A stretch of 64,000 nucleotides of DNA from an uncultured Stenotrophomonas sp. (GTDB taxonomy: Bacteria > Pseudomonadota > Gammaproteobacteria > Xanthomonadales > Xanthomonadaceae): assembly GCA_913775725.1 (NCBI GenBank), contig CAJYNG010000013.1, positions 310,001 to 374,000 on the forward strand, read 5' to 3'. The notes beneath the pieces were generated by a model, which searched no databases, was not told where the DNA came from, and saw only the letters and a program-made list of their open reading frames with translations. Shown here in pieces: positions 51,653 through 60,028 of this stretch. The translations under genes and the position numbers were made by a program. Numbering within the stretch: position 1 is the stretch's first letter; the number at the start of each line of letters is the position of its first letter.

Positions 51653-52450
51653 ATGACCGAACACAACAACACGCGCCTGCGCCTGGATGTGCGCTTCCGT
51701 GAACTGACCGTGCTGCGCACCGAAGAAGTCACCCCGCATATGCGCCGCGTGGTGGTGGGTGGCGACGCGCTGGCCGGCTTCGATTCGCCCGGCGCGGACG
51801 ACCACATCAAGCTGTTCTTCCCCAACGCTGCGGGCGAGATGGTGCTGCCGGTGCTGACCGCCGAAGGCCGCAGCTACCCGGACGGCAAGGAGCCCTCGCC
51901 GGCCCGCGACTACACCCCGCGCTGGTGGGACCACGAAACCGGCGAGCTGGCCATCGACTTCGTGCTGCACGACCAGGGCATTGCCGGGCCGTGGGCCGAA
52001 CGCGCGCAGCCGGGCGACACGCTGGTGATCGGCGGCCCGCGCGGCTCGTTCGTGGTGGCCGGCACTTACGACGCCTATGTGCTGATCGGCGATGAAACCG
52101 CGCTGCCGGCCATCGCCCGCTGGCTGGACGTGCTGCCGGAGAACGCCGAAGTGCAGGCGTACATCGAAGTAAGCGACGAGGCCGAACGCCAGGACCTGCC
52201 GCAGTACGAGAACGTGCGCATCCACTGGCTGGAGCGCAACGGCTTCCCGGCGGCGACCAGCACCCTGCTGGAAGACATGCTGACCGACTTCGAGGCGCCG
52301 GAGGGCGATGTCTACTACTGGATCGCCACCGAGTCGCGCCGCGCGCGGATGATGCGCAAGTTCATCGAAGGCCACCTGGGCGTGCCGCGCGACTGGATCC
52401 GCTCGACCGGCTACTGGAAGGCCCACCCGGACGAAACCGACGGCGATTGA
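51653..52450 (+). CDS. Siderophore-interacting protein / NADPH-dependent ferric reductase (YqjH-like)
   Basis: The 265-residue flavoprotein frees iron from ferric siderophores by reduction. The FAD domain has the family motifs TPHMRRVVVGGDALAGF, DHIKLFF and ARDYTPRWWD (the RxYTxR-type FAD site); the NAD(P)H domain holds PRGSFVVAG, GDETALPAIARWL and YYWIATESRRARMMRKFI, ending with the typical GYWKAH. It is coupled to the PadR regulator upstream and so is expected to respond to iron or nickel. Confidence 0.92.
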   Translation: MTEHNNTRLRLDVRFRELTVLRTEEVTPHMRRVVVGGDALAGFDSPGADDHIKLFFPNAAGEMVLPVLTAEGRSYPDGKEPSPARDYTPRWWDHETGELAIDFVLHDQGIAGPWAERAQPGDTLVIGGPRGSFVVAGTYDAYVLIGDETALPAIARWLDVLPENAEVQAYIEVSDEAERQDLPQYENVRIHWLERNGFPAATSTLLEDMLTDFEAPEGDVYYWIATESRRARMMRKFIEGHLGVPRDWIRSTGYWKAHPDETDGD

Positions 52451-52480
52451 CCCAAAGACGGTGGGTGCGGACCCTGCTTG

Positions 52481-52611
52481 GTGGGTGCGGACCGTTGGTC
52501 CGCACGCTCTTGACTGTGTAGAGCCGAGCCCACGCTCGGCTGCTCTTCACTCAGCCACCGATGACCCCATCGCCGCTATGCGCGATGAGCCGAGCATGGG
52601 CTCGGCTCTAC
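52481..52611. repeat. REP palindromes: GTGGGTGCGGACC type and SMAG dimer
   Basis: GTGGGTGCGGACCGTTGGTC followed by CGCAC (52481-52505), then GTAGAGCCGAGCCCACGCTCGGCT (from 52518) with its inverted partner AGCCGAGCATGGGCTCGGCTCTAC ending at 52611. The last 36 bases encode the tail of the gene at 52576-53409. Confidence 0.85.
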
Positions 52612-53409
52612 AGGAGGGACCGCGACCGGCGGCTTGGCCATCTGCCGCGTCCACCCGAACCGCTGCGCGGCCCAGATCTCCAGCGCCACCAGCAGCGCGA
52701 TGATCAACAACGGCAGCAGCAGCCCGAAGTACACGCCGGGCATCATGCCGTTGATCTGCGCCTTCACCAGCCGCAGCACGCCACGGGTGTGCAGCAGCTC
52801 ATCCACATGCATGGTCAGCGCCTCGCGCACCACCTTGGGCTCCAGGCCGAGGGTGCCGGCCTTGTCCACCAGTGTGTCTTCCACCATGCCGCGCAACAGG
52901 CCCTCGCGCACCTTGCCGATCACCCAGCCCGCACCTCGCGCCAAGGGGCCATCGCCAAGTCGGTCGAGGCCAGGCAGCGGGTGCTCGCTCAGATAGGCCG
53001 AGGCGATCGAGTCGGCCACATCGCCCACCGTGCCCTGGCTGCGCAATGCCTCGCGCATGCGCGGGTCGTCCAGCGAGTCGGTGAAGCCTTCGCTCCAGCC
53101 TTCCACCAGGGTCTGCAGGTGCGGCTGGAAATGATCGAGCTGCTTGAACAGCGCGCGGTGCGCACCGGCGGTGAAGCCCAGCTGCAGGCCGAAGAAGGCG
53201 GTCACCAGCGGCAGCAGCACCACGTAGCTGGCCAGCAGCCAGTGATGCCAGCGCTTGCGCCGCTGCAGCCAACCGCGGCGGTGCAGCCAACGCCAGCCGA
53301 GGATGCCCAGCACCAGGCCGAGCAGCGTACCGAGCAGGCTGCCGCCCAGCAGATCGAGCACGCTCAGGCCCGACCAGAATTCGTTCAACCAGTACTGCGC
53401 GTCCTGCAT
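52576..53409 (-). CDS. Membrane protein, unknown function (C-terminal tail from a repeat)
   Basis: The 277-residue protein has three or four hydrophobic helices: about residues 15-35 (LLGGSLLGTLLGLVLGILGW), 55-78 and 228-250 (VYFGLLLPLLIIALLVALEIWA). A central part of about 140 helical residues lies between. I do not recognise the family. The ATG at 53409 (MQDAQYWLN) is the best start; one at 53460 lies within a repeat. The last 11 residues (VEPSPCSAHRA) are encoded by a SMAG palindrome in the minus direction, so an insertion of the repeat has changed the C-terminus. Confidence 0.72.
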   Translation of the reverse strand: MQDAQYWLNEFWSGLSVLDLLGGSLLGTLLGLVLGILGWRWLHRRGWLQRRKRWHHWLLASYVVLLPLVTAFFGLQLGFTAGAHRALFKQLDHFQPHLQTLVEGWSEGFTDSLDDPRMREALRSQGTVGDVADSIASAYLSEHPLPGLDRLGDGPLARGAGWVIGKVREGLLRGMVEDTLVDKAGTLGLEPKVVREALTMHVDELLHTRGVLRLVKAQINGMMPGVYFGLLLPLLIIALLVALEIWAAQRFGWTRQMAKPPVAVPPVEPSPCSAHRA

Positions 53410-53444
53410 GGGTCTTCCTTCCGTGGGTGATACAGCGGGCCATT

Positions 53445-53536
53445 GTAGAGCCGAGCCCATGCTCGGCTGCTCTTCGTTCCGCGATCGGCGAACCCTCGCG
53501 CTGCGCGCGATGAGCCGAGCGTGGGCTCGGCTCTAC
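53445..53536. repeat. SMAG/REP palindrome dimer
   Basis: GTAGAGCCGAGCCCATGCTCGGCT and inverted AGCCGAGCGTGGGCTCGGCTCTAC about 45 bases apart, between divergent starts at 53409 and 53619. Confidence 0.88.
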
Positions 53537-53618
53537 AGGTATTCCGCCGCCCGGTTCAACGCATCAGCCGCCAAGCAATGCGACAATCGCGCTCCTTTCC
53601 TGCAGCAACGAGGCCCAC

Positions 53619-54020
53619 ATGGCCAAACTGACCCTGGCCAGCGTGGATGCGCTGCGTACCCGCTTCGCTGATGACGCTGCCTGCGACGCGGCCCTGGCCG
53701 CCTTCGCCGACACCGCCGCACTGCGTATACCGCTGCGCGAGCTGGTGGAGGCACAGCACCGCTACCTGCAGGCCGAGTTCGAAGTGGCGCAGGTGGCCGA
53801 CGTGCTGCGCCGCGACCAGAAGTACGCGCCGGTGGGCCGGCCTTCGATCAACATCGTGCAGCTGCGCAAGCAGCAGGCTGCCACCAAGCAGGCGGCGCTG
53901 ATCGCGCGCCAGGTGGTGGCGCAGGCCGCGCAGACTTTCGTGCGCGCAAGCGGGCTGGTGGTGAAGGCCAAGCAGAGCCCGAGCGAAGCGTGTGGGGTGT
54001 GGTTGGGCGCGTTGCGCTGA
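53619..54020 (+). CDS. Helical protein of unknown function
   Basis: The 133-residue protein is Ala/Gln-rich and almost wholly helical (ADDAACDAALAAFADTAALRIPLRELVEAQHRYLQAEFEVAQVADVLRR, then LRKQQAATKQAALIARQVVAQAAQTFVRA). No signal peptide and no motif is recognised. It is followed by a mixed block of repeats (54027-54213). Confidence 0.6.
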   Translation: MAKLTLASVDALRTRFADDAACDAALAAFADTAALRIPLRELVEAQHRYLQAEFEVAQVADVLRRDQKYAPVGRPSINIVQLRKQQAATKQAALIARQVVAQAAQTFVRASGLVVKAKQSPSEACGVWLGALR

Positions 54021-54026
54021 GGGATC

Positions 54027-54213
54027 GTGCGGACCAACGGTCCGCACCCACCAGATGCAGATCCGCATCCACCAGATGCAGGTTCGCACCCACCAGATGC
54101 AGGTTGGCACCTAGCAGATGCAGGCTGGCACCTACCGGGTAGTGCAGGCCGCTGGCCGGCAATCCCATCGGCATCGGGCACCTCGCATGCAGCCGGCCAG
54201 CGGCCGGCTCTAC
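54027..54213. repeat. Mixed repeat block with a 21-base tandem array
   Basis: GTGCGGACCAACGGTCCGCAC (54027-54047) is followed by four tandem copies of a 21-base unit (ACCAGATGCAGGTTCGCACCC and variants, starting at 54050, 54071, 54092 and 54113), a partial fifth, then GTAGTGCAGGCCGCTGGCCGGCA (54139) and the inverted AGCCGGCCAGCGGCCGGCTCTAC (54191-54213). I see no gene here. Confidence 0.85.
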
Positions 54214-54222
54214 CCGCGCTCC

Positions 54223-54254
54223 AAAAAGAAGGCCCGCTTTTCAGCGGGCCTTCT
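54223..54254 (-). terminator. Rho-independent terminator of the YceI gene
   Basis: On the minus strand AGAAGGCCCGCTGAAAAGC then GGGCCTTCT is followed by TTTTT, 30 bases past the YceI stop. Confidence 0.92.
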
Positions 54255-54283
54255 GCCTTCTCACGACGAGTGAGTTGGGTGCA

Positions 54284-54991
54284 TCAAGCCGCCGGCTTTT
54301 CGCCGGTGGCTTCGGTGGTGATGCGGATCTTCACTTCATCGCTGACGTTCGGAGCGTAGGCGCCGACGCCGAAATCGCTGCGCTTCAGGGTGGTGGTGGC
54401 ATCGAAGCCGGCGGCCGGAACCTTGGCCATCGGGTGCTCGCCGCCGCCGTTCACGGTGACGTCCAGGGTGACCGGCTTGGTGATGCCCTTGATGGTCAGG
54501 TCACCGGTGACGGTCAGCTTGTTGGTGCCGGCCGCTTCCACCTTGGTGCTCTTGAAGGTGGCATCGGCGAACTTGGCGGCGTCGAAGAAGTCGGCGCTCT
54601 TCAGGTGCTCGTCGAACTTGGCGGTGAAGCTGTTCAGGCCGCTCAGCGGCAGCTTCACTTCCACGGTGGACTTGGTCACGTCTTCGGCGTTGTACACCAG
54701 GGTGCCTTCAACATTGCCGAAGTGCGCGCTCGGGTTGGAGAAGCCGAAGTGGCTCCACTGCGCCAGCACGTCGGTGTGGCTCGGGTCCAGCTTGTAGGTG
54801 CCCGAGGCGATCTGGATCGCTTCGGCGGCCGGCGCGGCAGCAGCGGCATCGGCAGCCGGGGTGGCAGCCTGCTCGGTGGTGGCCGGGGCGGCGGCGTCAG
54901 CAGCCGGGGCAGCGGTGTCGGCCGGCTTGGAGCAGGCGGCGATGGCCAGGGTCAGGGCCAGCGGCAGCAGCAGTTTACGGGTGGCGCTCAT
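54284..54991 (-). CDS. YceI-family lipoprotein
   Basis: The 235-residue protein has a lipoprotein signal (LTLAIAACSKP, Cys20), an Ala/Pro/Thr-rich linker (about 21-55) and a YceI lipocalin-like barrel: GTYKLDPSHTDVLAQWSHFGFSNPSAHF, then FDEHLKSADFFDAAKFADATFKSTKV and LTIKGITKPVTLDVTV. YceI proteins bind isoprenoid-type lipids in the periplasm. The lipid anchor is an addition to the plain E. coli YceI, and the linker places the barrel away from the membrane. It has its own terminator. Confidence 0.92.
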   Translation of the reverse strand: MSATRKLLLPLALTLAIAACSKPADTAAPAADAAAPATTEQAATPAADAAAAAPAAEAIQIASGTYKLDPSHTDVLAQWSHFGFSNPSAHFGNVEGTLVYNAEDVTKSTVEVKLPLSGLNSFTAKFDEHLKSADFFDAAKFADATFKSTKVEAAGTNKLTVTGDLTIKGITKPVTLDVTVNGGGEHPMAKVPAAGFDATTTLKRSDFGVGAYAPNVSDEVKIRITTEATGEKPAA

Positions 54992-55066
54992 CTCAGGAAC
55001 TCTCCGGATCGTAGGGTGGGGACAACAGGGGCCGCCAAGGTGACGGCCCGAAACCGATACAGCGAC

Positions 55067-55657
55067 TTACGCGATGCGCGCCGCTTCGTCGAACGACAGG
55101 CGCGGCAGACGCGGGAACAGGCCCGCCGAGTCACCGTAACCCAGGTTGACCAGGAAATTCGACTTGATGGAGGTGCCGGCGAAGAAGGCTTCATCCACCT
55201 TGGCCGCATCGAAGCCCGACATCGGGCCGGCATCCAGGCCCAGCGCGCGTGCGGCCAGGATCAGATAGGCGCCCTGCAGGCTGCCGTTGCGGATGGCGGC
55301 TTCGTGGCGGCCTTCCTGCGGGCCGTCGAACCAGGCCTTGGCATCGGTGTGCGGGAACAGGTACGGCAGCTTCTCGTGGAAGTCCAGGTCGAAACCGATG
55401 ATGACGGTGACCGGGGCGGCCATGGTCTTGTCGTGGTTGCCTTCAGACAGGGCCGGGGCCAGCTTGGCCTTGGCTTCCTTCGAGGTAACGAAGACGAAGC
55501 GGGCCGGCGTGGTGTTGGCAGCCGTCGGGCCCCACTTCACCAGGTCGTACAGTTCCTGCAGCAGGCTGGCCGGGACCGGCTTGTCGAGGAAGGCGTTCTG
55601 GGTACGGGCAGTACGGAACAGCTGATCGAGGGCGGCAGCGTCGAGCGCGTGGGACAT
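55067..55657 (-). CDS. Nitroreductase-family protein (RutE/HadB-like malonic semialdehyde reductase)
   Basis: The 196-residue FMN-dependent reductase matches the RutE branch: [48 protein letters not shown], then [20 protein letters not shown] and [25 protein letters not shown], ending with [23 protein letters not shown]. RutE reduces malonic semialdehyde from pyrimidine breakdown; no rut genes are near, so general detoxification of aldehydes or nitro compounds is also possible. It is 76 bases upstream of YceI on the same strand. Confidence 0.9.
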   Translation of the reverse strand: MSHALDAAALDQLFRTARTQNAFLDKPVPASLLQELYDLVKWGPTAANTTPARFVFVTSKEAKAKLAPALSEGNHDKTMAAPVTVIIGFDLDFHEKLPYLFPHTDAKAWFDGPQEGRHEAAIRNGSLQGAYLILAARALGLDAGPMSGFDAAKVDEAFFAGTSIKSNFLVNLGYGDSAGLFPRLPRLSFDEAARIA

Positions 55658-55777
55658 CGGTGGATCTCCAGGGCGGCGAAAGGAAGTCAGTGCCCGCGGG
55701 CGGCGCGGGGCGAATCGACGAGCCGCAGTGTAGAGTGTCGCGACTGTTGCAACACCCAGCAGGGCTGAAACGAATTA

Positions 55778-56743
55778 ATGCCACAGGTGAAACGATCGAG
55801 TGCGCCCTGGACGGTCACGGACGGCCGTGCGGGCAATGTCCGCCAGGCGGTCGCGCTGGCCTCTGCGCTGCGCCAGGGCACCCATCGGCCGCTGGTCCTG
55901 CAGCCCCGCGCTCCCTGGCGCTGGCTGTCGCCGCGCCGCCTGTCGGGCGATGTGAACGGCTACGGCGAGGGCTTCGCGACGCTGGCGGCAGACGCCCCGG
56001 CGCTGGCGATCGGCTGTGGCCGCCAGGCCGCCGGCGCACTGCGCGTGCTGCGCGCACGTGGCAGCCAAGTGGTGCAGATCCTCGACCCGCGCATCAACGC
56101 CCGCCACTGGGATGTGGTGGTGGTGCCCGAACACGACGCCCTGCGCGGCAGCAACGTGCTGACCCTGCTCGGCAGCCTCAACCCGGTGGACGATGACTGG
56201 CTGGCCTGGGGCCGCGCCGCGTTCGCCGGCTTCAGCACCCTGCCGGGCCCGCGCACCGCGCTGCTGGTGGGCGGGCCGACACCGCTGGCGCCCTGGGACG
56301 AGACCGCGATGGTGGGCGTGTTCCAGGCGCTGGCCGAGCAGATCCGCAGCGAGGGTGGCAGCCTGCTGGCCACCACCTCGCGACGCACGCCGCCGGCCTT
56401 GGCCGAGATCCTGCGCGCGACCTTCGCCAACCTGCCGCACGTGATCTGGGGCGACGGCGGCGACGGCACCAATCCCTATGGTGGCCTGCTCGGCTGGGCC
56501 AACCGCGTGGTGGTGTCGCCCGATTCGGTGAACCTGCTGTCGGAAGCCTGCGCCACACGCATGCCGGTGATGGTGGCGCTGGCCGATACCGTGCAGGGCC
56601 GTCTGGCGCGCTTCCAGCAGCAGCTGCGCGAGCGCGGGCGGCTGCAGGCGCACTGGCTGGACTGGCAGTACGACCGCATCGAGCCGCTGCGCGAGACCGC
56701 GCGGGTGGCGGCAGAAGTGAAGCAGCGCCTGGCATTGGGGTAG
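55778..56743 (+). CDS. ELM1/DUF1022-family protein
   Basis: The 321-residue protein is of the ELM1 family (named after a plant mitochondrial fission factor): WTVTDGRAGNVRQAVALASAL at the start, AIGCGRQAAGALRVLRARGSQVVQILDPR, LVGGPTPLAPWDETAM, and VVVSPDSVNLLSEACATRMPVMV near the end. The fold is glycosyltransferase-like (GT-B), and bacterial members may act on envelope sugars; that is inference. The TAG stop is supplied by a GTAG palindrome. Confidence 0.88.
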   Translation: MPQVKRSSAPWTVTDGRAGNVRQAVALASALRQGTHRPLVLQPRAPWRWLSPRRLSGDVNGYGEGFATLAADAPALAIGCGRQAAGALRVLRARGSQVVQILDPRINARHWDVVVVPEHDALRGSNVLTLLGSLNPVDDDWLAWGRAAFAGFSTLPGPRTALLVGGPTPLAPWDETAMVGVFQALAEQIRSEGGSLLATTSRRTPPALAEILRATFANLPHVIWGDGGDGTNPYGGLLGWANRVVVSPDSVNLLSEACATRMPVMVALADTVQGRLARFQQQLRERGRLQAHWLDWQYDRIEPLRETARVAAEVKQRLALG

Positions 56744-56762
56744 CGCCGGCCGCTGGCCGGCA
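56740..56762 (+). repeat. SMAG/REP palindrome
   Basis: GTAGCGCCGGCCGCTGGCCGGCA; bases 56741-56743 are the stop codon of the ELM1-family gene. Confidence 0.85.
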
Positions 56763-56871
56763 ATCCTGGGCGCCCGGCATCACGGTGGTGCCGGGTGCGC
56801 AGCGATTTCTGAACATTTCGATCCGCCCGCACCGTTAGAGTCCAGCTTCCCCCATCACGCTGAACGTCTTC

Positions 56872-57102
56872 ATGCGCACCCTGCTCCTGCTGCCCTTGTC
56901 CCTGCTCGCTGCGTGCTCCACCACGCCCACCGAGCTGGATCCGATCTCGTATCAATGCCAGCAGCAACTGGACGCTTACCGCGAGCAGCCGGCGCTGCGC
57001 GATCCGAAGACGGGCGAGCGCCCGCCGTTGCCGATCGCGCCGATCAGCGATGCCTGCGACCGCGAGCTCAAGCGCAAGGGCGTGGACCGTCCGTTGCGCT
57101 GA
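56872..57102 (+). CDS. Small lipoprotein, unknown function
   Basis: The 76-residue product has a lipoprotein signal with lipobox LLAAC (Cys15) in MRTLLLLPLSLLAACSTTP. The mature part has two further Cys (SYQCQQQ, SDACDRE) and no recognised family. It is followed 48 bases later by the DUF2145 gene on the same strand and may be co-transcribed. Confidence 0.7.
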   Translation: MRTLLLLPLSLLAACSTTPTELDPISYQCQQQLDAYREQPALRDPKTGERPPLPIAPISDACDRELKRKGVDRPLR

Positions 57103-57150
57103 CCGGCGTATGATCGGCGCGCGGGCCTGCCCGCCGTTGAAGGTATCGAC

Positions 57151-58002
57151 ATGGATCGTTTCTCCCGCCTGCCCCGCGCCGCCCTGCTGATCGCCAGCCT
57201 GCTGGCGACCGCACCGGCATGGGCCAACAGCACCGAGTGCCGCGAGCGCTACCCGAGCGTGGCGTCGCAGGCGGCGATGCTGGACGTGGCCTGGACCACC
57301 GCCGAGCGCCTGGATGCGCTGCCCGATGTGGACGTGGTGGTCGCCGCACGCGGTGGCCAGGATTTGAGCCGCTACGGCCTGCGACACAGCCATCTGGCCT
57401 TCCTTTTGCGCGAGGACGATGGCCGCTGGCGCGCGATGCACCTGCTCAACCGCTGCAAGACCGACAGCTCGCAGCTGTACCACGAAGGGCTGGGCAACTT
57501 CGTCGGCGAGAGCGGCGGCCATACCGACCTGCGCATCGGCGTGCCCTCGGCGCCGCTGCGTGCCGCGTTGAAGGCGATGCTGGTGTCGCCCTCGATCCAG
57601 CCCAAGGCGCTGCACGAAACGAAGTACAACGTGGTGGCTTATCCGTTCGCCACCGACTACCAGAACTCCAACCAGTGGGTGCTGGAAGTACTGGCCGCGG
57701 CGATGGCGCAGGCCGAAGGCGCGCCGGCCATCGTCAAGCGCGAACAGGCCCAGCAGTGGCTGCGCCAGCAGAAGTACCAGCCCAGCGTGCTGCATATCGG
57801 CCTCGGCAAGCGCGTGGGTGCGCGCCTGTTCGTGGCCAACGCCACCACCACCGACCATCCGGCCGGCGAACGCATCTCCGGCAACTATTCGGTGGTAACG
57901 GTGGAATCGGTATTCGATTTCCTGCACCAGCGCAGCCAGCTGCAGCAGGAACTGGTGATCCCCCATATACCGGTGGCCGGTGCTGCCGCCGCCACGCCCT
58001 GA
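57151..58002 (+). CDS. DUF2145-domain exported protein
   Basis: The 283-residue protein has a signal peptide (LPRAALLIASLLATAPAWA) and the DUF2145 pattern: VVVAARGGQDLSRYGLRHSHLAFLLREDDGRWRAMHLLNRCKTDSSQLYHEGLGNFVGE and TKYNVVAYPFATDYQNSNQWVLEVLAAAM. The His and Cys-containing layout recalls NlpC/P60-like hydrolases, so an amidase role in the periplasm is possible (inference). It is first in a three-gene operon with two related exported proteins. Confidence 0.85.
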   Translation: MDRFSRLPRAALLIASLLATAPAWANSTECRERYPSVASQAAMLDVAWTTAERLDALPDVDVVVAARGGQDLSRYGLRHSHLAFLLREDDGRWRAMHLLNRCKTDSSQLYHEGLGNFVGESGGHTDLRIGVPSAPLRAALKAMLVSPSIQPKALHETKYNVVAYPFATDYQNSNQWVLEVLAAAMAQAEGAPAIVKREQAQQWLRQQKYQPSVLHIGLGKRVGARLFVANATTTDHPAGERISGNYSVVTVESVFDFLHQRSQLQQELVIPHIPVAGAAAATP

Positions 58003-58021
58003 ATCCAGCAAGGAGAACGAC

Positions 58022-58525
58022 ATGCGCACCCTGCCTGCCTTCCTGATGCCGATGCTGATCGTCGCGAGCCTGGCCTGGTCCACGGCCGCCCATGCAGAGC
58101 GCCGCATCGTGATCATCCATGACCCGGGTCCGCAGGGGCCGAGCCTGGAGATGTCCACGCAGATGGTGGCTTCGGCCCGTGCAGCTGCAGCCAAGGAAGC
58201 CCAGGATGCGGCCGACGCCGGCCAGCCATTGGCCCGCCAGCAGCAGATCAAGCTGCCGCAGATGCAGGTGAGCGCCATCGCCACCACCGTCGACGGCCGC
58301 CGCGAAGTGCTGCTGCGTGATGCCAACGATCCGCAGAACACCGCGTCGATGCAGTACCCGCGCGGCGTCGGCGATCCCGCCGTGCAGTTCAGCGTGGGCC
58401 AGACCGTGAACTTCGAGCCCACTGGCAACGACCAGGGCTGGCAGCTGAAGGACAACCAGGGCCGCCCGCTGGAATACCTGCCCGAGGCCACCGGCCCGCG
58501 CGACATTTTCGATACCCGGCGCTGA
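58022..58525 (+). CDS. Exported protein, unknown function, paralogue of the next gene
   Basis: The 167-residue protein has a signal peptide ending AAHAE and a C-terminal domain of about 90 residues: VDGRREVLLRDANDPQNTA, then FSVGQTVNFEPTGNDQGWQLKDNQGRPLEYLPE. The same pattern occurs in the following gene. An ATG at 58022 follows AAGGAGAACG, a strong site, and 19 bases separate it from the DUF2145 stop. No family recognised. Confidence 0.75.
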   Translation: MRTLPAFLMPMLIVASLAWSTAAHAERRIVIIHDPGPQGPSLEMSTQMVASARAAAAKEAQDAADAGQPLARQQQIKLPQMQVSAIATTVDGRREVLLRDANDPQNTASMQYPRGVGDPAVQFSVGQTVNFEPTGNDQGWQLKDNQGRPLEYLPEATGPRDIFDTRR

Positions 58526-58557
58526 GCCGCCGTCCCCACCCTGACCAGGAGGTCTCC

Positions 58558-59070
58558 ATGTTCCGTTGCCTGCGCGTTCCCGCCACTGCCCTGCTGCTTT
58601 CGGCGCTGGTGGTGCCCACCGTCCATGCCGGCGCCGCGCCGCAGTTGAACAGCAGCGAGGCCAGCGTGCTGATCACCTCGCTGATCGTGGTGTCGGTGCC
58701 GCTCGCTGCATCGGCGGGCCTGTCCGAACTATCGAAGGCGCCGTTCAAGGCCAGCGAACGCCGTGAGAAAGCCCACCGCACCAAGGCCGTGCCGCTGCCG
58801 CCGATGGAAGTGAAAAAGGTGGAGACCACGGCGGCGGGCGAGCGCCAGGTGCAGCTGCAGGTACCTGACAAGGCCGACCAGACTGCCACCCTGCGCTGGC
58901 CGGCGCGCGTGCATGAAGACCAGACGGCGGCCTTCGTAGTCGGCCAGCAGGTGCATTTCGACCCCACCGAGGCCGGTGCCGGCTGGACCGTGAAGAGCGC
59001 GCAGGGCCAGGCGTTGGCCTATGTGCCGACCGCCTACGCCGCCGGCGACGTGATGAGCGAAGCGCTGTAA
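58558..59070 (+). CDS. Exported protein, unknown function, paralogue of the previous gene
   Basis: The 170-residue protein has a signal peptide ending VHAGA, a hydrophobic segment (SVLITSLIVVSVPLAASAG) that may anchor it in the membrane, a basic stretch (KASERREKAHRTK), and a C-terminal domain like that of the gene before (AAGERQVQLQVPDKADQTAT, FVVGQQVHFDPTEAGAGWTVKSAQGQALAYVP). AGGAGG lies before the ATG at 58558. Third gene of the DUF2145 operon. Confidence 0.75.
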   Translation: MFRCLRVPATALLLSALVVPTVHAGAAPQLNSSEASVLITSLIVVSVPLAASAGLSELSKAPFKASERREKAHRTKAVPLPPMEVKKVETTAAGERQVQLQVPDKADQTATLRWPARVHEDQTAAFVVGQQVHFDPTEAGAGWTVKSAQGQALAYVPTAYAAGDVMSEAL

Positions 59071-59146
59071 AGCTGAACGAGCGTTTTTGGCTTTGCCGCG
59101 GGCCGGGCGGATAATGGGCGATTCCCTTTGTCCCCCCCGGCTCGCC

Positions 59147-59707
59147 ATGTCCGTGCGTCCTGCCCCTCTTTTTGCCCCGCTGACCCCGCGCGCCCTCGTG
59201 CTGGCGGTGCTGGCCATGGGCGCGGTGGTGCTGCTGTCCAACGTGCTGGTGCAGTACCCGATCAACGACTGGCTGACCTGGGGTGCCTTCAGCTATCCGG
59301 TCGCGTTCCTGGTCAGCAACCTGATCAACCGCCGCTTCGGCCCGGGCCCGGCGCGCCGCGTGGCGTGGATCGGTTTCGCGGTGGCAGTGTTGTTGTCGAT
59401 CTGGGTGGCCACCCCGCGCATCGCCATTGCCTCGTGCTCGGCCTTCATCGTGGCGCAGCTGCTGGACATCACCGTGTTCGACCGCCTGCGCCGCGGCAGC
59501 TGGTGGCGCGCACCAATGGTGGCCACCACCTGCAGTGCGACGGTGGATACCACCATTTTCTGGTCGATCGCGTTTGCCGGTTCCGCCCTACCGTGGGTGA
59601 GCTGGGCCGCCGGCGACTTGGCGGTGAAGCTGGCGATCGGCGTCTGCCTGCTGGCCCCGTTCCGCGCGTTGCTGTGGAAGATGGCGCCGCTGCGCGCGAC
59701 CAGCTGA
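59147..59707 (+). CDS. VUT-family (YhhQ/DUF165) transporter, probable queuosine-precursor uptake
   Basis: The 186-residue inner-membrane protein has about six helices and the family marks LVQYPINDWLTWGAFSYPVAFLVSNLINRRFGP and ASCSAFIVAQLLDITVFDRLR, followed by the conserved acidic site TVDTTIFWSIAFAG. YhhQ brings the queuosine precursors preQ0/preQ1 into the cell. The ATG at 59147 is used. It stands at the end of the DUF2145 operon but with its own gap of 76 bases. Confidence 0.88.
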   Translation: MSVRPAPLFAPLTPRALVLAVLAMGAVVLLSNVLVQYPINDWLTWGAFSYPVAFLVSNLINRRFGPGPARRVAWIGFAVAVLLSIWVATPRIAIASCSAFIVAQLLDITVFDRLRRGSWWRAPMVATTCSATVDTTIFWSIAFAGSALPWVSWAAGDLAVKLAIGVCLLAPFRALLWKMAPLRATS

Positions 59708-59721
59708 CCGGCGTCGCCCTG

Positions 59722-59994
59722 GTAGGTGCCAACCTTGGTTGGCGCACACCTTGAACCCGGTGGGTGCCGACCGTTGGTCGGCACGTTCCATCAGAGTTCA
59801 TCGCTGCCGACAGATTGTGCCGACCAACGGTCGGCACCTACCAACGGCGACCATCGCCAGGCCATTGATCCGGTAGTTGCCAACAGCGGGGCATCACCGG
59901 GCCAATAATCTGGTGGGTGCCGACCGTTGGTCGGCACGCCCTGCAGAACTCATCGCTGCTGACAGATTGTGCCGACCAACGGTCGGCACCCACC
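59722..59994. repeat. Cluster of REP palindromes, GTGCCGACC type
   Basis: GTAGGTGCCAACCTTGGTTGGCGCAC (59722-59747) is followed by two dimers: GTGGGTGCCGACCGTTGGTC (59760) with inverted GTGCCGACCAACGGTCGGCAC (59817-59842), and the same pair at 59913 and 59969-59994. The two dimers are near copies 153 bases apart. They fill most of the 321-base gap between convergent genes. Confidence 0.88.
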
Positions 59995-60028
59995 CAAAGC
60001 AGGCCATTGCCCTGGTGGGTGCAACCCT

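Noticed and set aside
53556-54110. 184-residue minus-strand frame starting with repeated CIWWVRT
   Set aside because: The repeated peptide is a translation of the 21-base tandem repeats; the rest is antisense to the gene at 53619-54020.
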